A stretch of 12,970 bases of DNA from Pseudomonadales bacterium (GTDB taxonomy: Bacteria; Pseudomonadota; Gammaproteobacteria; Pseudomonadales; DT-91), in NCBI GenBank assembly GCA_013215025.1, contig JABSRR010000018.1, positions 1 to 12,970 of the forward strand, read 5' to 3'. The notes beneath the pieces are model-generated. The model saw only the letters and a list, made by a program, of their open reading frames with translations. It did no database searches and was not told the origin of the DNA. How positions within the stretch are numbered: position 1 is the first letter of the stretch; every line of letters begins with the position of its first letter. The position numbers and the translations under genes were made by a program. Of this stretch, positions 1 to 7,564 are shown in pieces.

Positions 1-430
1 CAGTGACGGGATACGAGAGCTGCTGTTGCTCTGCTTGAAAAGGAATATTGGCTGGCTCAAACACAGGCTGACCCATGTCAACTCGAATACCTTCGGCTTC
101 AAAGTATAAAATGATCTCACCGCCAGCGGTCTCAACACGTAATACGTTTTGTCCGCTCAAACCGCGCTCGCGCACGAACTGCGCAAAACAGCGCGCGCCG
201 TTGCCGCAATTTTCAACCTCACCGCCGTCGGCATTAAAAATGCGATAGCGAAAGTCATTTTGTGGCAGCTCTGGTGGCTCGACAATCAATATTTGATCGC
301 AACCTATGCCAAAATGTCGATCAGCCAACTGCCGCATTTGTGCCGGCTCTGCACGAAAGCTTTGTGTAACAGCATCGATAACAATAAAGTCGTTACCAAT
401 GCCGTGCATCTTGGTAAACCGAAGCATCAT
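1..430 (-). CDS. dapF: Diaminopimelate epimerase DapF, 5' part (gene runs off the left edge)
   Basis: DapF interconverts LL- and meso-diaminopimelate in the cytosol, the step before LysA and the source of meso-DAP for peptidoglycan. I translated the minus strand from the ATG at 430: 143 codons are present. The N-terminus reads [20 protein letters not shown], the family's opening (KMHGxGNDF). The active-site loop ENCGNGARC lies at about residues 73-81, so Cys75 is the expected first catalytic cysteine; the second lies beyond the window. [11 protein letters not shown] and FNADGGE are further family signatures. Two ATGs are adjacent (residues 1 and 2), and either could be used. Only 10 nt separate it from the lysA stop, so it is almost certainly co-transcribed behind lptM-lysA. 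The C-terminal half is outside the window. Confidence 0.96.
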   Translation of the reverse strand, partial: MMLRFTKMHGIGNDFIVIDAVTQSFRAEPAQMRQLADRHFGIGCDQILIVEPPELPQNDFRYRIFNADGGEVENCGNGARCFAQFVRERGLSGQNVLRVETAGGEIILYFEAEGIRVDMGQPVFEPANIPFQAEQQQLSYPVT

Positions 431-440
431 AATAAAAGCC

Positions 441-1697
441 CTATATTGGCAACAACGACTCTCCGCGCATGAGATCGGTAATCGTCTCGCGCTCGCGTAT
501 CAAATACGCTGAATCCTTATCGACCATTACCTCAGCCACTTTGGGTCGACTGTTATAGTTTGATGCCATTGTAAAACCATAAGCACCGGCAGAAAATTGC
601 GCCAGCACGTCACCCGAGGTTAACGCCAGCTGCCTATCTTTGGCCAAAAAGTCGCCTGTCTCACAAACTGGACCAACTAAATCGAATTCAGCCTGCAGTC
701 GTTCTTTACCATCATCCGCGCGTTCAATGCGCTGCATATCCATCCAGGCGCTATACAGGGATGGACGAATCATATCATTCATCGCCGCATCAATAATCGC
801 AAAATGCTTATCGCCGTTACTCTTTAAGTATTCGACTTGGGTTAATAAAATACCCGCATTAGCAGCAATAGATCGGCCTGGCTCTAACACTAGCGATAAA
901 TTTCTAGCATCAAGTTTTTGCTTTACTCGGGTTATATAATCGGCAATGTTTGGCGGCTGCTCATCTTTATAGACAACACCGATGCCGCCACCTAAGTCAA
1001 TATGCTCAAGACCAATCCCTAACGCGGACAGCTGATCGACCAATTCTAGCACTTTGTCCAATGCATCAAGAAATGGCTCAACATCCGTTAATTGAGAACC
1101 AATATGACAATCAACACCAATAACATCAATAAATGATAGCGCTGCTGCGCGCTGGTAAACCGCCAGCACGTCATCAAAATTCACCCCAAATTTATTCTCT
1201 TTGAGTCCAGTTGAGATATATGGATGGGTATTCGCATCAACATCGGGGTTAACCCGAATAGACACCGGCGCCGGCATCTTCATAGACTCGGCCACCGCTG
1301 CCAATCGCTCTAATTCTGCCGCCGACTCAATATTAAAACAGTGGATACCCACCTCAAGTGCCCGCGCCATTTCAGCTTCTGTTTTAGCGACGCCTGAAAA
1401 GACAATTTTTTCTGGGTTGCCGCCTGCTGCCAACACGCGCTCAAGCTCGCCCTGTGAAACGATATCAAATCCGGCACCTAGGCGCGCCAGAATGTTCAGT
1501 ACCGCAATATTTGAGTTGGCTTTTACCGCATAGCATATCAAGTCATCGTCCGAAACAGCCTCAGCATAGGCATTAAAATGTGCCTCGAAAGCCGCGCGTG
1601 AATAGATATATGCAGGCGTTCCAAATTGCTTGGCAAGCTCAGAGGCAGGCATATTTTCTATAAATAGGGATTGGTTTCTATACTCAAAAGATGACAT
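441..1697 (-). CDS. lysA: Diaminopimelate decarboxylase LysA
   Basis: This is the PLP-dependent enzyme that decarboxylates meso-diaminopimelate to L-lysine, the last step of lysine synthesis. It has 418 residues, the usual length. In order: an N-terminal lead ending in EQFGTP-like [12 protein letters not shown]; the alanine-racemase-type barrel with the PLP lysine in YAVKANSN (Lys59); a FDIVSQGEL segment; HIGSQ; the glycine-rich phosphate loop LGGGIGV; the LEPGRSI motif; and the C-terminal domain with CETGD (Cys345), which supplies the active-site cysteine from the partner subunit. [13 protein letters not shown] near the end is also typical. The start at 1697 fits the family N-terminus, though no strong Shine-Dalgarno sequence precedes it. 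It lies 65 nt after lptM and 10 nt before dapF, in one probable operon. Confidence 0.98.
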   Translation of the reverse strand: MSSFEYRNQSLFIENMPASELAKQFGTPAYIYSRAAFEAHFNAYAEAVSDDDLICYAVKANSNIAVLNILARLGAGFDIVSQGELERVLAAGGNPEKIVFSGVAKTEAEMARALEVGIHCFNIESAAELERLAAVAESMKMPAPVSIRVNPDVDANTHPYISTGLKENKFGVNFDDVLAVYQRAAALSFIDVIGVDCHIGSQLTDVEPFLDALDKVLELVDQLSALGIGLEHIDLGGGIGVVYKDEQPPNIADYITRVKQKLDARNLSLVLEPGRSIAANAGILLTQVEYLKSNGDKHFAIIDAAMNDMIRPSLYSAWMDMQRIERADDGKERLQAEFDLVGPVCETGDFLAKDRQLALTSGDVLAQFSAGAYGFTMASNYNSRPKVAEVMVDKDSAYLIRERETITDLMRGESLLPI

Positions 1698-1762
1698 ATC
1701 TGTTTCACGAATCTATAGGCAAAGGTTTACAATAAACTAAGTTTGAGGCACAAAACCAAACA

Positions 1763-1894
1763 TTACTTTGCCGAGACTTTATCGGGTTCCGGTTGCGGTT
1801 GCGGTAAGTACAGCGGGCCTGTTTGCCCACAAGCTTGTAGCACCAGGCTTATACCAATGAGCCAGCAAGTGCGCTTTATGATCAGGTATGACAT
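1763..1894 (-). CDS. lptM: Small outer-membrane lipoprotein LptM (YifL/LppL type)
   Basis: This short gene is 43 residues by hand translation. It has a basic N-terminus with a short hydrophobic stretch (SYLIIKRTCWLIGISLVL), a lipobox LQAC with lipidated Cys22, then the family signature GQTGPLYLP and a proline-rich tail PQPQPEP. The CGxxGPLYxP signature and the position directly before lysA-dapF are characteristic of LptM. In E. coli LptM binds and helps mature the LPS translocon LptD-LptE at the outer membrane. The start used is the ATG at 1894; no strong ribosome-binding site is visible, and an upstream TTG two codons earlier is an alternative. It is probably the first gene of the lptM-lysA-dapF operon. 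Confidence 0.88.
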   Translation of the reverse strand: MSYLIIKRTCWLIGISLVLQACGQTGPLYLPQPQPEPDKVSAK

Positions 1895-1940
1895 AGGCAA
1901 ACGAGGTTAACGTAAAAACCATTGTAGTAAGGATAAGAAA

Positions 1941-2933
1941 ATTTTAGCCATTATAACTAAACTGACCTGCGCAAGGCAGCGCTTTATTGGAATTTGCACG
2001 ATATTGCTACTGGCCACCCCTGAGTTGGCGCTAGCGAGCTTAACTGTGAGAAATTACAGCGTGATTGGGCAAGGTATCGGCATGATTGGCCTGCAGCCAG
2101 ACACTGGGACTATTGCAGCGCAACAGCAACTGCATTTTCAGCAAGTCATAAGCAATCAATTTATACTCGATGCTGAAAACACTGGCCTCAGTATTGATGT
2201 TGAGAGTTACAACACCGAAGTCTTTTACCGCTTAAAACGACAACAATTCGAGTTTGCCCTGCAGTTGAATCTGCTTGCCTATAGCCGGGGCTTTTTAGAC
2301 AGCTCAATCGAGCGGTTTCACGACTTATTCGGCATGCCAAATGGCGGCCGAGAGTTTGTTAAACAAAATCAATTCAGCATTGCTATAGACGGCGATAAAA
2401 ACTACTTATTTGACTCCCCCAGCAGCGGCCTCGGCGACACGAGACTTCTAGCGCGATATCATTTTCACCCTCAACATTCACTGATTTCACAAATAAAACT
2501 GCCGACCGAATCCGAACAAGAGTTTGGTAGCGGCAGTACCGACCTTGCGATTGCCCTGCGTCACAGCTGGCCAGTTGCCAACTTTGCTTGGCATGCGCAA
2601 TACGGTGTGGTGTGGGTAGGCGAGCGTAGCTGGCTTAATGACAACAAGGCCGACTTTGTCGCTCAGCTAAGCGCTGCTTTAGAAGCTAAAATTACCGCAC
2701 GACATAGCATTAACTTTCAACTTGATATGCACAGCCGACTGTATAAATCAGCAGCTGAGTTATACGAACAAGCTTTTTTTAATGATGCTGCCACTGCCTC
2801 GATAAGCTACCAATATAGCGGGCAAGAATATCAGTTTCAGGCTGCTTTTTTAGAGGATATTATTGTTGAATCATCGCCCGATATCAGCTTTTTATTCTCA
2901 ATCAATAAATCATTCGACATTCACGCTAAATGA
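1941..2933 (+). CDS. DUF3187 family exported protein of unknown function, likely non-ATG start
   Basis: I recognise this as the DUF3187 family by the segment around GFLDSSIERFHDLFGMPNGG and the following QNQFSIAI and GLGDTRLLARYHF stretches. The family has no known function. The alternating polar/aromatic pattern and closing SFLFSINKSF suggest a secreted or outer-membrane beta-structured protein (inference). The start is odd. The frame is open from 1911 but has no ATG before the mature region. A TTG at 2004 would leave only MLLATPELALA, too short for a signal peptide. Starting at the ATT at 1941 gives 330 residues with a full signal peptide: basic residues (K, R, R), hydrophobic FIGICTILLLA, cleavage after ALA. 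A perfect TAAGGA Shine-Dalgarno lies 7 nt before that ATT. CTG at 1962 is another option. The stop overlaps the trmL start by 4 nt, implying coupling. Confidence 0.75.
   Translation: MLAIITKLTCARQRFIGICTILLLATPELALASLTVRNYSVIGQGIGMIGLQPDTGTIAAQQQLHFQQVISNQFILDAENTGLSIDVESYNTEVFYRLKRQQFEFALQLNLLAYSRGFLDSSIERFHDLFGMPNGGREFVKQNQFSIAIDGDKNYLFDSPSSGLGDTRLLARYHFHPQHSLISQIKLPTESEQEFGSGSTDLAIALRHSWPVANFAWHAQYGVVWVGERSWLNDNKADFVAQLSAALEAKITARHSINFQLDMHSRLYKSAAELYEQAFFNDAATASISYQYSGQEYQFQAAFLEDIIVESSPDISFLFSINKSFDIHAK
1950..1955 (-). promoter_or_regulatory. Probable -10 box of the lptM-lysA-dapF operon
   Basis: On the minus strand the sequence reads TATAAT, about 55 nt before the lptM ATG. No good -35 hexamer is seen at normal spacing, so the assignment rests on the -10 box and position alone. 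The box lies within the start region of the divergent DUF3187 gene, so the two transcription units would overlap at their 5' ends. Confidence 0.4.
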
Positions 2934-3394
2934 CTATTCATATCGCTTTATTCGAGCCAGAAATTCCACCCAATACTGGCAATATCATTCGCCTATGTGC
3001 AAATACCTGCAGTGTACTCCATTTGATTGAGCCGCTGGGTTTCGACATGGATACCAAAAAGCTGCGCCGAGCTGGGCTCGATTATCACGAATTTACCGAT
3101 ATTCAACGCCATGCAGACTATCAGAGCTTTCTTAAACAGGTTGAGGGCCAACGTATTTTTGGTTTAAGCACCAAGGGCAGCAAAGCCTATACCGATATTC
3201 ACTATCAAAGTGGCGATGTACTGTTATTTGGCCCGGAAACTCGCGGGCTGCCTGAAAGCATTCGTGAGCACACTGCGCTCAGTGAACTACTCACCATTCC
3301 GATGGCCGCTAACAGCCGCAGCCTAAACCTTTCGAACTCCGTAGCGATAGTATGCTTAGAAGCTTGGCGACAGCTGGACTTTAATTATAGTTAG
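2930..3394 (+). CDS. trmL: tRNA (cytidine/uridine-34-2'-O)-methyltransferase TrmL
   Basis: This is a SPOUT-class enzyme that 2'-O-methylates the wobble nucleotide 34 of certain leucine tRNAs using S-adenosylmethionine. It has 154 residues, the usual size of this minimal, dimeric SPOUT protein. Visible motifs are PEIPPNTGNIIRLCA at residues 10-24 with the conserved Asn/Arg, FGPETRGLP at 100-108 (SAM-binding knot), and RSLNLSNSVAI at 130-140 (trefoil-knot loop). The ATG overlaps the end of the DUF3187 gene (ATGA), so translation is probably coupled to it. It converges on secB. Confidence 0.96.
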   Translation: MTIHIALFEPEIPPNTGNIIRLCANTCSVLHLIEPLGFDMDTKKLRRAGLDYHEFTDIQRHADYQSFLKQVEGQRIFGLSTKGSKAYTDIHYQSGDVLLFGPETRGLPESIREHTALSELLTIPMAANSRSLNLSNSVAIVCLEAWRQLDFNYS

Positions 3395-3420
3395 TACTTA
3401 CCAACTGTTTTATTCAAGCA

Positions 3421-3453
3421 ACGCTGTACGATGCGGCAACCGCCAATCAGCGT
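3421..3453. terminator. Imperfect hairpin between convergent trmL and secB, possible bidirectional terminator
   Basis: ACGCTG (3421-3426) pairs with CAGCGT (3448-3453), and an inner GCGG (3433-3436) pairs with CCGC (3440-3443) around a CAA loop, with an internal loop between the two stems. It sits in the only gap between two converging genes. Neither strand has a clear U-tract after the stem, so intrinsic termination is plausible but not shown. Confidence 0.4.
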
Positions 3454-3456
3454 CAC

Positions 3457-3912
3457 TTAATTAATGGTCGCATCGGCGGCTTTTTGCTGCTCTTGCTTCG
3501 CCATAGCCTGCCGGAATAAGGCATCAAAATTCATTGGTGCCAACATCAGTGGAGGAAAACTGCCACGCGTCACTAAGGCATCAACCGTTTCACGGGCGTA
3601 AGGGAAAAGAATATCTGGACAGTTGACAGCGTGCAGCTGACGCAGCTGATCTTGGCTAAAGCCCTGGCACTGGAAGATACCCGCCTGTTGAATTTCACAT
3701 AAAAAACCGACTTGCTCATTTTCCAGCTTGGCAGTAATGGTAAAGGTAAGAGTAACTTCAAATAAAGTATCATCGAGCTTTTCAGTGCGTGTATTCATAT
3801 CCAATTGCACTTTTGGCTTCCAAGCGGTTTTAAAAACCTCTGCACCCGTTGGGGTCTCAAATGATACATCTTTTAAGTAAATGCGTTGAATTGCGAAATT
3901 TTGTTCTGCCAT
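3457..3912 (-). CDS. secB: Protein-export chaperone SecB
   Basis: SecB is the cytosolic homotetrameric chaperone that holds preproteins unfolded and hands them to SecA. It has 151 residues, normal for the family. Characteristic segments are FAIQRIYLKDVSFETP near the N-terminus, LTFTITAKL in the central sheet, the QAGIF segment, CPDILFPYARETVDALVTRGSFPP, and LAPMNFDALF near the end. The tail is Gln/Lys/Ala-rich as in homologues. An AGGA Shine-Dalgarno lies just before the ATG at 3912. It is the last gene of the yibN-grxC-secB unit. In E. coli gpsA follows secB; here the next gene is the convergent trmL. Confidence 0.97.
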   Translation of the reverse strand: MAEQNFAIQRIYLKDVSFETPTGAEVFKTAWKPKVQLDMNTRTEKLDDTLFEVTLTFTITAKLENEQVGFLCEIQQAGIFQCQGFSQDQLRQLHAVNCPDILFPYARETVDALVTRGSFPPLMLAPMNFDALFRQAMAKQEQQKAADATIN

Positions 3913-3949
3913 GATTTTTCCTGACTCTGTATAGCTAATTTAGCGCTGT

Positions 3950-4207
3950 TTAGGCTTGCAACAGCTTATCAAGCTGACCTGAACGCTCAGCTGCGATTAA
4001 TTCGGTGCAGCCACCAATATGGGTATCACCAACCCAGATTTGTGGCACGGTGTGCACACCTCCGGCCTTAGCCGTCATCTCTCGGCGTAACTCCGCTTTT
4101 CCGTCGACAGCAATTTCATCAAACGAAAGCTGCTTAGCCGTCAATAATTGTTTTGCTCGAACGCAAAAAGGGCAAAACCGAGTGGTATAGATAACAATAT
4201 TAGGCAT
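3950..4207 (-). CDS. grxC: Glutaredoxin 3 (GrxC)
   Basis: A cytosolic glutathione-dependent thiol oxidoreductase that reduces disulfides and protein-glutathione adducts. It has 85 residues, as usual. The dithiol active site is CPFC at residues 12-15, where E. coli Grx3 has CPYC; Phe for Tyr is a mild substitution. The cis-proline motif TVP lies at residues 53-55 and the glutathione-binding GGCTEL at 65-70. A GAGAAG ribosome-binding site precedes the ATG. It lies between yibN and secB with gaps of 54 and 37 nt, the same order as in E. coli. Confidence 0.96.
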   Translation of the reverse strand: MPNIVIYTTRFCPFCVRAKQLLTAKQLSFDEIAVDGKAELRREMTAKAGGVHTVPQIWVGDTHIGGCTELIAAERSGQLDKLLQA

Positions 4208-4261
4208 GGATAAACTTCTCTTTACTGCAGGTGTAATGAATCCGCTGGCTCGTTGAGGCGA

Positions 4262-4669
4262 TTACTTCACCAACGGCATACTTGACGCCTGCCACTCACT
4301 GATGCCGCCAGACAGTTTAAAGACTTGCTCAAAACCTGCTGCCCGCAGCTGCTTGCCAACAGTACCCGATGACTGACCCATTTTACAAACGACAACGATC
4401 GGCTTCTGCTTATAGTCATTCAGCTCAGAAAGCCTAGACTGAAACTCATTTAAAGGAATATGCAATGACTCAGTGATATGACCAGCACGAAAATCTTTAC
4501 CTTCTCGGATATCCAGCACCACGGCGTTTTCTTGATTCACCAAACTTGCAAGCTGCTGTGGTGAGATCGCAGCGCCGCCTTTTCGCGACTCGTGTTTGAA
4601 TAACAGAAAAACCGAAAACAATAGTGCAGCAACCAGAATGTACTGCTCAAGTATAAACTCTAAGAACAT
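4262..4669 (-). CDS. yibN: Membrane-anchored rhodanese-like sulfurtransferase YibN
   Basis: A single rhodanese domain behind an N-terminal membrane anchor. It has 135 residues from the ATG at 4669. The hydrophobic anchor lies at residues 9-24 (QYILVAALLFSVFLLF). The rhodanese fold follows with VVLDIREGKDFRAGHI at 50-65 and the active-site loop CKMGQSSG (Cys95), which can carry a persulfide. The frame runs open upstream to 4882, but that extension crosses the divergent gpmM start and the promoter region. The ATG at 4669 has a TAAGGTG Shine-Dalgarno and gives the expected membrane N-terminus. The substrate is unknown. Its place beside grxC is conserved in gammaproteobacteria. Confidence 0.92.
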   Translation of the reverse strand: MFLEFILEQYILVAALLFSVFLLFKHESRKGGAAISPQQLASLVNQENAVVLDIREGKDFRAGHITESLHIPLNEFQSRLSELNDYKQKPIVVVCKMGQSSGTVGKQLRAAGFEQVFKLSGGISEWQASSMPLVK

Positions 4670-4676
4670 AAAACAC

Positions 4677-4689
4677 CTTACTTTGTAAG
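4677..4689 (-). promoter_or_regulatory. Short hairpin covering the yibN Shine-Dalgarno
   Basis: On the transcript strand CTTAC-AAA-GTAAG forms a 5-bp perfect stem. Its 3' arm overlaps TAAGGTG, the yibN ribosome-binding site. With the -10 box just upstream, this stem would sit at or near the very 5' end of the mRNA. It might modulate translation or protect the 5' end (inference). Confidence 0.35.
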
Positions 4690-4696
4690 CTTGCGC

Positions 4697-4702
4697 ATTA
4701 TA
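4697..4702 (-). promoter_or_regulatory. Probable -10 box for yibN-grxC-secB
   Basis: TATAAT on the minus strand, 28 nt or more before the yibN ATG. It would place the transcription start near 4690. No convincing -35 hexamer is present at 16-18 nt. Confidence 0.45.
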
Positions 4703-4731
4703 CGGTAATGGCCAAAGAATGCACTTTTCGG

Positions 4732-4737
4732 TAGAAT
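4732..4737 (+). promoter_or_regulatory. Possible -10 box for gpmM operon
   Basis: TAGAAT, about 40 nt before the gpmM ATG in the 107-nt divergent gap, is the best plus-strand -10 candidate. The -35 region is weak, so this is tentative. Confidence 0.3.
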
Positions 4738-4776
4738 ATTTCTTTTTTAAATTCTGCTCTGCAAGACAACGCTTAA

Positions 4777-6318
4777 ATGATGACAACGCCTGCGAAAAAG
4801 CCAAACGTATTATTGATTTTAGATGGCTGGGGTGAGCGCCAGGAAAAAGCCGATAACGCCATTTTAAATGCCCAAACGCCAACTTGGGATAAACTTATAA
4901 GTGAGCACCCACATACCCAAGTAGCCACATCTGGCCTGGCTGTTGGGTTGCCGGATGGGCAAATGGGCAACTCAGAAGTGGGCCATATGAGCCTTGGTTC
5001 TGGACGTGTGGTCTATCAAAATATCACCCGCATTGACAAAGCGATTGCTGAAGGCGAGTTTTTTCACAACCACGCCTACTGTCAAGCCATTGATCACGCC
5101 GTTGCAGCTGGTAAGGCAGTCCACATCACAGGCTTATTATCACCCGGCGGCGTGCATAGTCACCAGGCACATATTTTTGCCATGATTGAAATGGCTAAGC
5201 AACGAGGCGCAACATCTATTTACGTCCATGCAATCTTAGACGGCCGTGATACAGCCCCTCGAAGCGCTGAAGCTTATCTAGCCGAGCTGCAACAAGTGTG
5301 CGACCAAAACGGTGCAGTTATCGCATCTATAATTGGGCGATACTTCGCGATGGACAGGGATAATCGCTGGGATCGCGTTGAACTTGCCTACCGCTTAATG
5401 ACCGAATTATCAGCTGAGTTTAGCGCCAGTGATGCTAAAGCCGGGCTGGCAGCCGCCTACGCGCGCGGTGAAAATGATGAATTTGTCGCTGCAACAGCAC
5501 TCACAGATGGTGCCGCCATTAGCGCAGGCGACGCCGTGATCTTCATGAACTTTCGCGCTGATCGCGCGCGAGAATTATCCAAAGCCTTTGTCAGTGATAG
5601 TTTCGACGGCTTTGCTCGCGGCGCACGATTGCCGCTAACCGACTTTGTGATGACAACAGAATATGCCGACGATATTGATGCTCCGGTTGCCTTCGCACCT
5701 GAAAGCCTCAACAATGTACTTGGCCAATACCTGAGCGATCAACATAAAACGCAGCTTCGCATCGCTGAAACCGAGAAGTATGCGCATGTGACCTTTTTCT
5801 TCTCTGGCGGACAAGAAGCTTTATTTGATGGCGAGCAACGTGAATTAATCCCCTCACCTGACGTTGCCACCTACGACCTAAAACCTGAAATGAGCGCACC
5901 TGAAGTCACTGAAAAACTGGTTGCCGCGATACATTCAGGCGCATATGACTGCATCATCTGCAATTATGCGAACGGTGATATGGTTGGCCACACTGGTGTC
6001 TATGAGGCTGCGGTGCAGGCGGTCGAAGCGATTGATACTGCCTTGCAGCAAGTAACTGAGGCCGTATTGGCCGTCGGCGGCAACTGCCTGATCACTGCCG
6101 ACCACGGCAACTGCGAGCAAATGCTTGACTATGAGACCAATCAACCGCACACCCAACACACGCTTGAAAAGGTGCCCTTGGTTTACGTCGGCGAGCACAG
6201 TCATGCAGCATTTTGCGCGACAACGGGAAAATTAGCCGATGTGGCTCCAACCTTATTAGCCCTCATGCAACTTGAACAGCCCGATGAAATGACGGGCCAA
6301 AATTTGCTCAAGTTTTAG
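4777..6318 (+). CDS. gpmM: 2,3-bisphosphoglycerate-independent phosphoglycerate mutase GpmM (GpmI)
   Basis: Interconverts 3- and 2-phosphoglycerate in glycolysis and gluconeogenesis. It is a di-manganese enzyme of the alkaline phosphatase superfamily. It has 513 residues, as expected. LLILDGWG (12-19) supplies the first metal Asp. The phosphoserine nucleophile is Ser66 in [22 protein letters not shown] and [14 protein letters not shown] mark the mobile phosphotransfer domain. [22 protein letters not shown] and TADHGNCE provide the remaining substrate and metal ligands. Two ATGs are adjacent at 4777 and 4780. No strong ribosome-binding site is visible. It opens the plus-strand gpmM-envC-yibQ-hisA series and is divergent from yibN, as in E. 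coli. Confidence 0.98.
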   Translation: MMTTPAKKPNVLLILDGWGERQEKADNAILNAQTPTWDKLISEHPHTQVATSGLAVGLPDGQMGNSEVGHMSLGSGRVVYQNITRIDKAIAEGEFFHNHAYCQAIDHAVAAGKAVHITGLLSPGGVHSHQAHIFAMIEMAKQRGATSIYVHAILDGRDTAPRSAEAYLAELQQVCDQNGAVIASIIGRYFAMDRDNRWDRVELAYRLMTELSAEFSASDAKAGLAAAYARGENDEFVAATALTDGAAISAGDAVIFMNFRADRARELSKAFVSDSFDGFARGARLPLTDFVMTTEYADDIDAPVAFAPESLNNVLGQYLSDQHKTQLRIAETEKYAHVTFFFSGGQEALFDGEQRELIPSPDVATYDLKPEMSAPEVTEKLVAAIHSGAYDCIICNYANGDMVGHTGVYEAAVQAVEAIDTALQQVTEAVLAVGGNCLITADHGNCEQMLDYETNQPHTQHTLEKVPLVYVGEHSHAAFCATTGKLADVAPTLLALMQLEQPDEMTGQNLLKF

Positions 6319-6320
6319 CT

Positions 6321-7472
6321 TTGACTGGCTTGCAGGCAAACTGGCAACGCCTGACGCTGCTACTAGTGTGCATTGCTTCGCAATCACTCTGCTTTGCAGA
6401 ATCTGCAAGCCATGCCGATCTTAAACAGATCGACCAGCAAATTACCCAGCAAAAGAACATCATTGCTGAGCAGCAGAAACAGTTCGAGCAGCAACAGAGT
6501 CAACTCAAAACGACCGAAATCTCGATTGCTCAAGCCAGCAAGCAAGTTAAAAGCCTAGAGCAGCAAATTAGCCAACAGCAGTCCGAGCTTAAACGACTTG
6601 AGTCACAGCAAACGCAACTGCTTCAAAGACAGCGACAGCAGGAAAAACGCATAGCCGAGCAGATTCAAACCAGTTTTAAACTGGGTCGCGAGAAACGCAT
6701 CAAACTCTTATTAAATCAACAAGACCCAGCACAGTTAAGTCGCATGCTCATTTACGCGGATTATTTTAACAAAGCGCGCATTGCCGCTATGCAGGCTTAC
6801 CAGAAAACTGTCAGCGAAATTAACGCCATCAAGCCCGCCCTTGCGGAAGAAACCGAAAACTTACTCGCCAGCAAAGCTGCGTTAGTCAGCCAACAAAAAC
6901 AATTGAATGCCGATTTTAAGCAGCGCCAACAGATTATTAGCGATCTAAATCGCAATATTTTAAGTGAGACCGACAAGCTCAAGCAGCTGCAACTTGATCA
7001 ACAGCGATTAAAAAAATTGTTAGCTGAAGTCGAAATCGCCGTGATGCAGATCAAGCTGCCTGCAGATACTAAACCTTTTAAAGTCATGCGAAAAAAACTG
7101 CCTTGGCCGGTAAAGGGCAAATATCAAAACTTATATGGCAAGTCTTATCAAAATAGCGCATTACAATATGAAGGCGATATATTCTATGCAGACCTGGGAC
7201 AACGCATTAATGCAATTCATTATGGCCAAGTCATCTTTGCAGACTGGTTTAGAGGTAAGGGGTTTTTAATCATCATTGATCACGGCGAGGGCTTTATGAG
7301 CCTTTATGCACACAATCAAAGCCTGATGAAAGATGTTGGCGAATGGGTAAGCCAAGGTGAGCAAATAGCCACGCTAGGCAATAGCGGCGGCCTTGATCGC
7401 GCGCAACTTTATTTCGAGATACGGCAGGCAGGTAAACCAGAAAACCCAAAAAAGTGGCTTAAATCACGCTAA
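6321..7472 (+). CDS. envC: Murein hydrolase activator EnvC (degenerate M23/LytM domain)
   Basis: A periplasmic activator of cell-separation amidases (AmiA/AmiB type) working under FtsEX at the division site. It has 383 residues from a TTG start at 6321. No ATG exists in frame, and the TTG lies 2 nt after the gpmM stop, so reinitiation after gpmM is likely. The N-terminus is a signal peptide of about 26 residues ending SLCFA. A long Gln/Lys/Glu-rich coiled coil follows (about 33-245), then a C-terminal M23-like domain (about 271-383). The zinc-binding HxGxD motif of active M23 enzymes is replaced by YEGDI (283-287), and the final HxH-type site reads QLYFEIR (362-368) with Tyr for His. This degeneration matches EnvC and argues for a regulator rather than an endopeptidase. 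Confidence 0.94.
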   Translation: MTGLQANWQRLTLLLVCIASQSLCFAESASHADLKQIDQQITQQKNIIAEQQKQFEQQQSQLKTTEISIAQASKQVKSLEQQISQQQSELKRLESQQTQLLQRQRQQEKRIAEQIQTSFKLGREKRIKLLLNQQDPAQLSRMLIYADYFNKARIAAMQAYQKTVSEINAIKPALAEETENLLASKAALVSQQKQLNADFKQRQQIISDLNRNILSETDKLKQLQLDQQRLKKLLAEVEIAVMQIKLPADTKPFKVMRKKLPWPVKGKYQNLYGKSYQNSALQYEGDIFYADLGQRINAIHYGQVIFADWFRGKGFLIIIDHGEGFMSLYAHNQSLMKDVGEWVSQGEQIATLGNSGGLDRAQLYFEIRQAGKPENPKKWLKSR

Positions 7473-7540
7473 CTTGCACAATGTTACACAATGCCTAACA
7501 TGCACACTTGCTTAGATAGCGGTCACTGGCATAATGGCCT

Positions 7541-7546
7541 TATAAT
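7541..7546 (+). promoter_or_regulatory. Possible internal promoter -10 box before yibQ
   Basis: A perfect TATAAT lies 18 nt before the yibQ ATG, inside the 92-nt envC-yibQ gap. The -35 region has no good match. It could give yibQ-hisA an extra start site within the operon. Confidence 0.3.
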
Positions 7547-7564
7547 TTAAATACACCTATAGCC

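Noticed and set aside
149..472. 107-codon plus-strand frame
   Set aside because: It is antisense to dapF and the end of lysA, whose protein motifs are unmistakable.
4670..4882. N-terminal extension of the yibN frame up to 4882
   Set aside because: It crosses the gpmM start and both divergent promoters; the ATG at 4669 has a Shine-Dalgarno and gives the expected membrane anchor.
7476..7500. Short direct repeat of CACAATG in the envC-yibQ gap
   Set aside because: Only two 7-base copies; too short to be more than chance.
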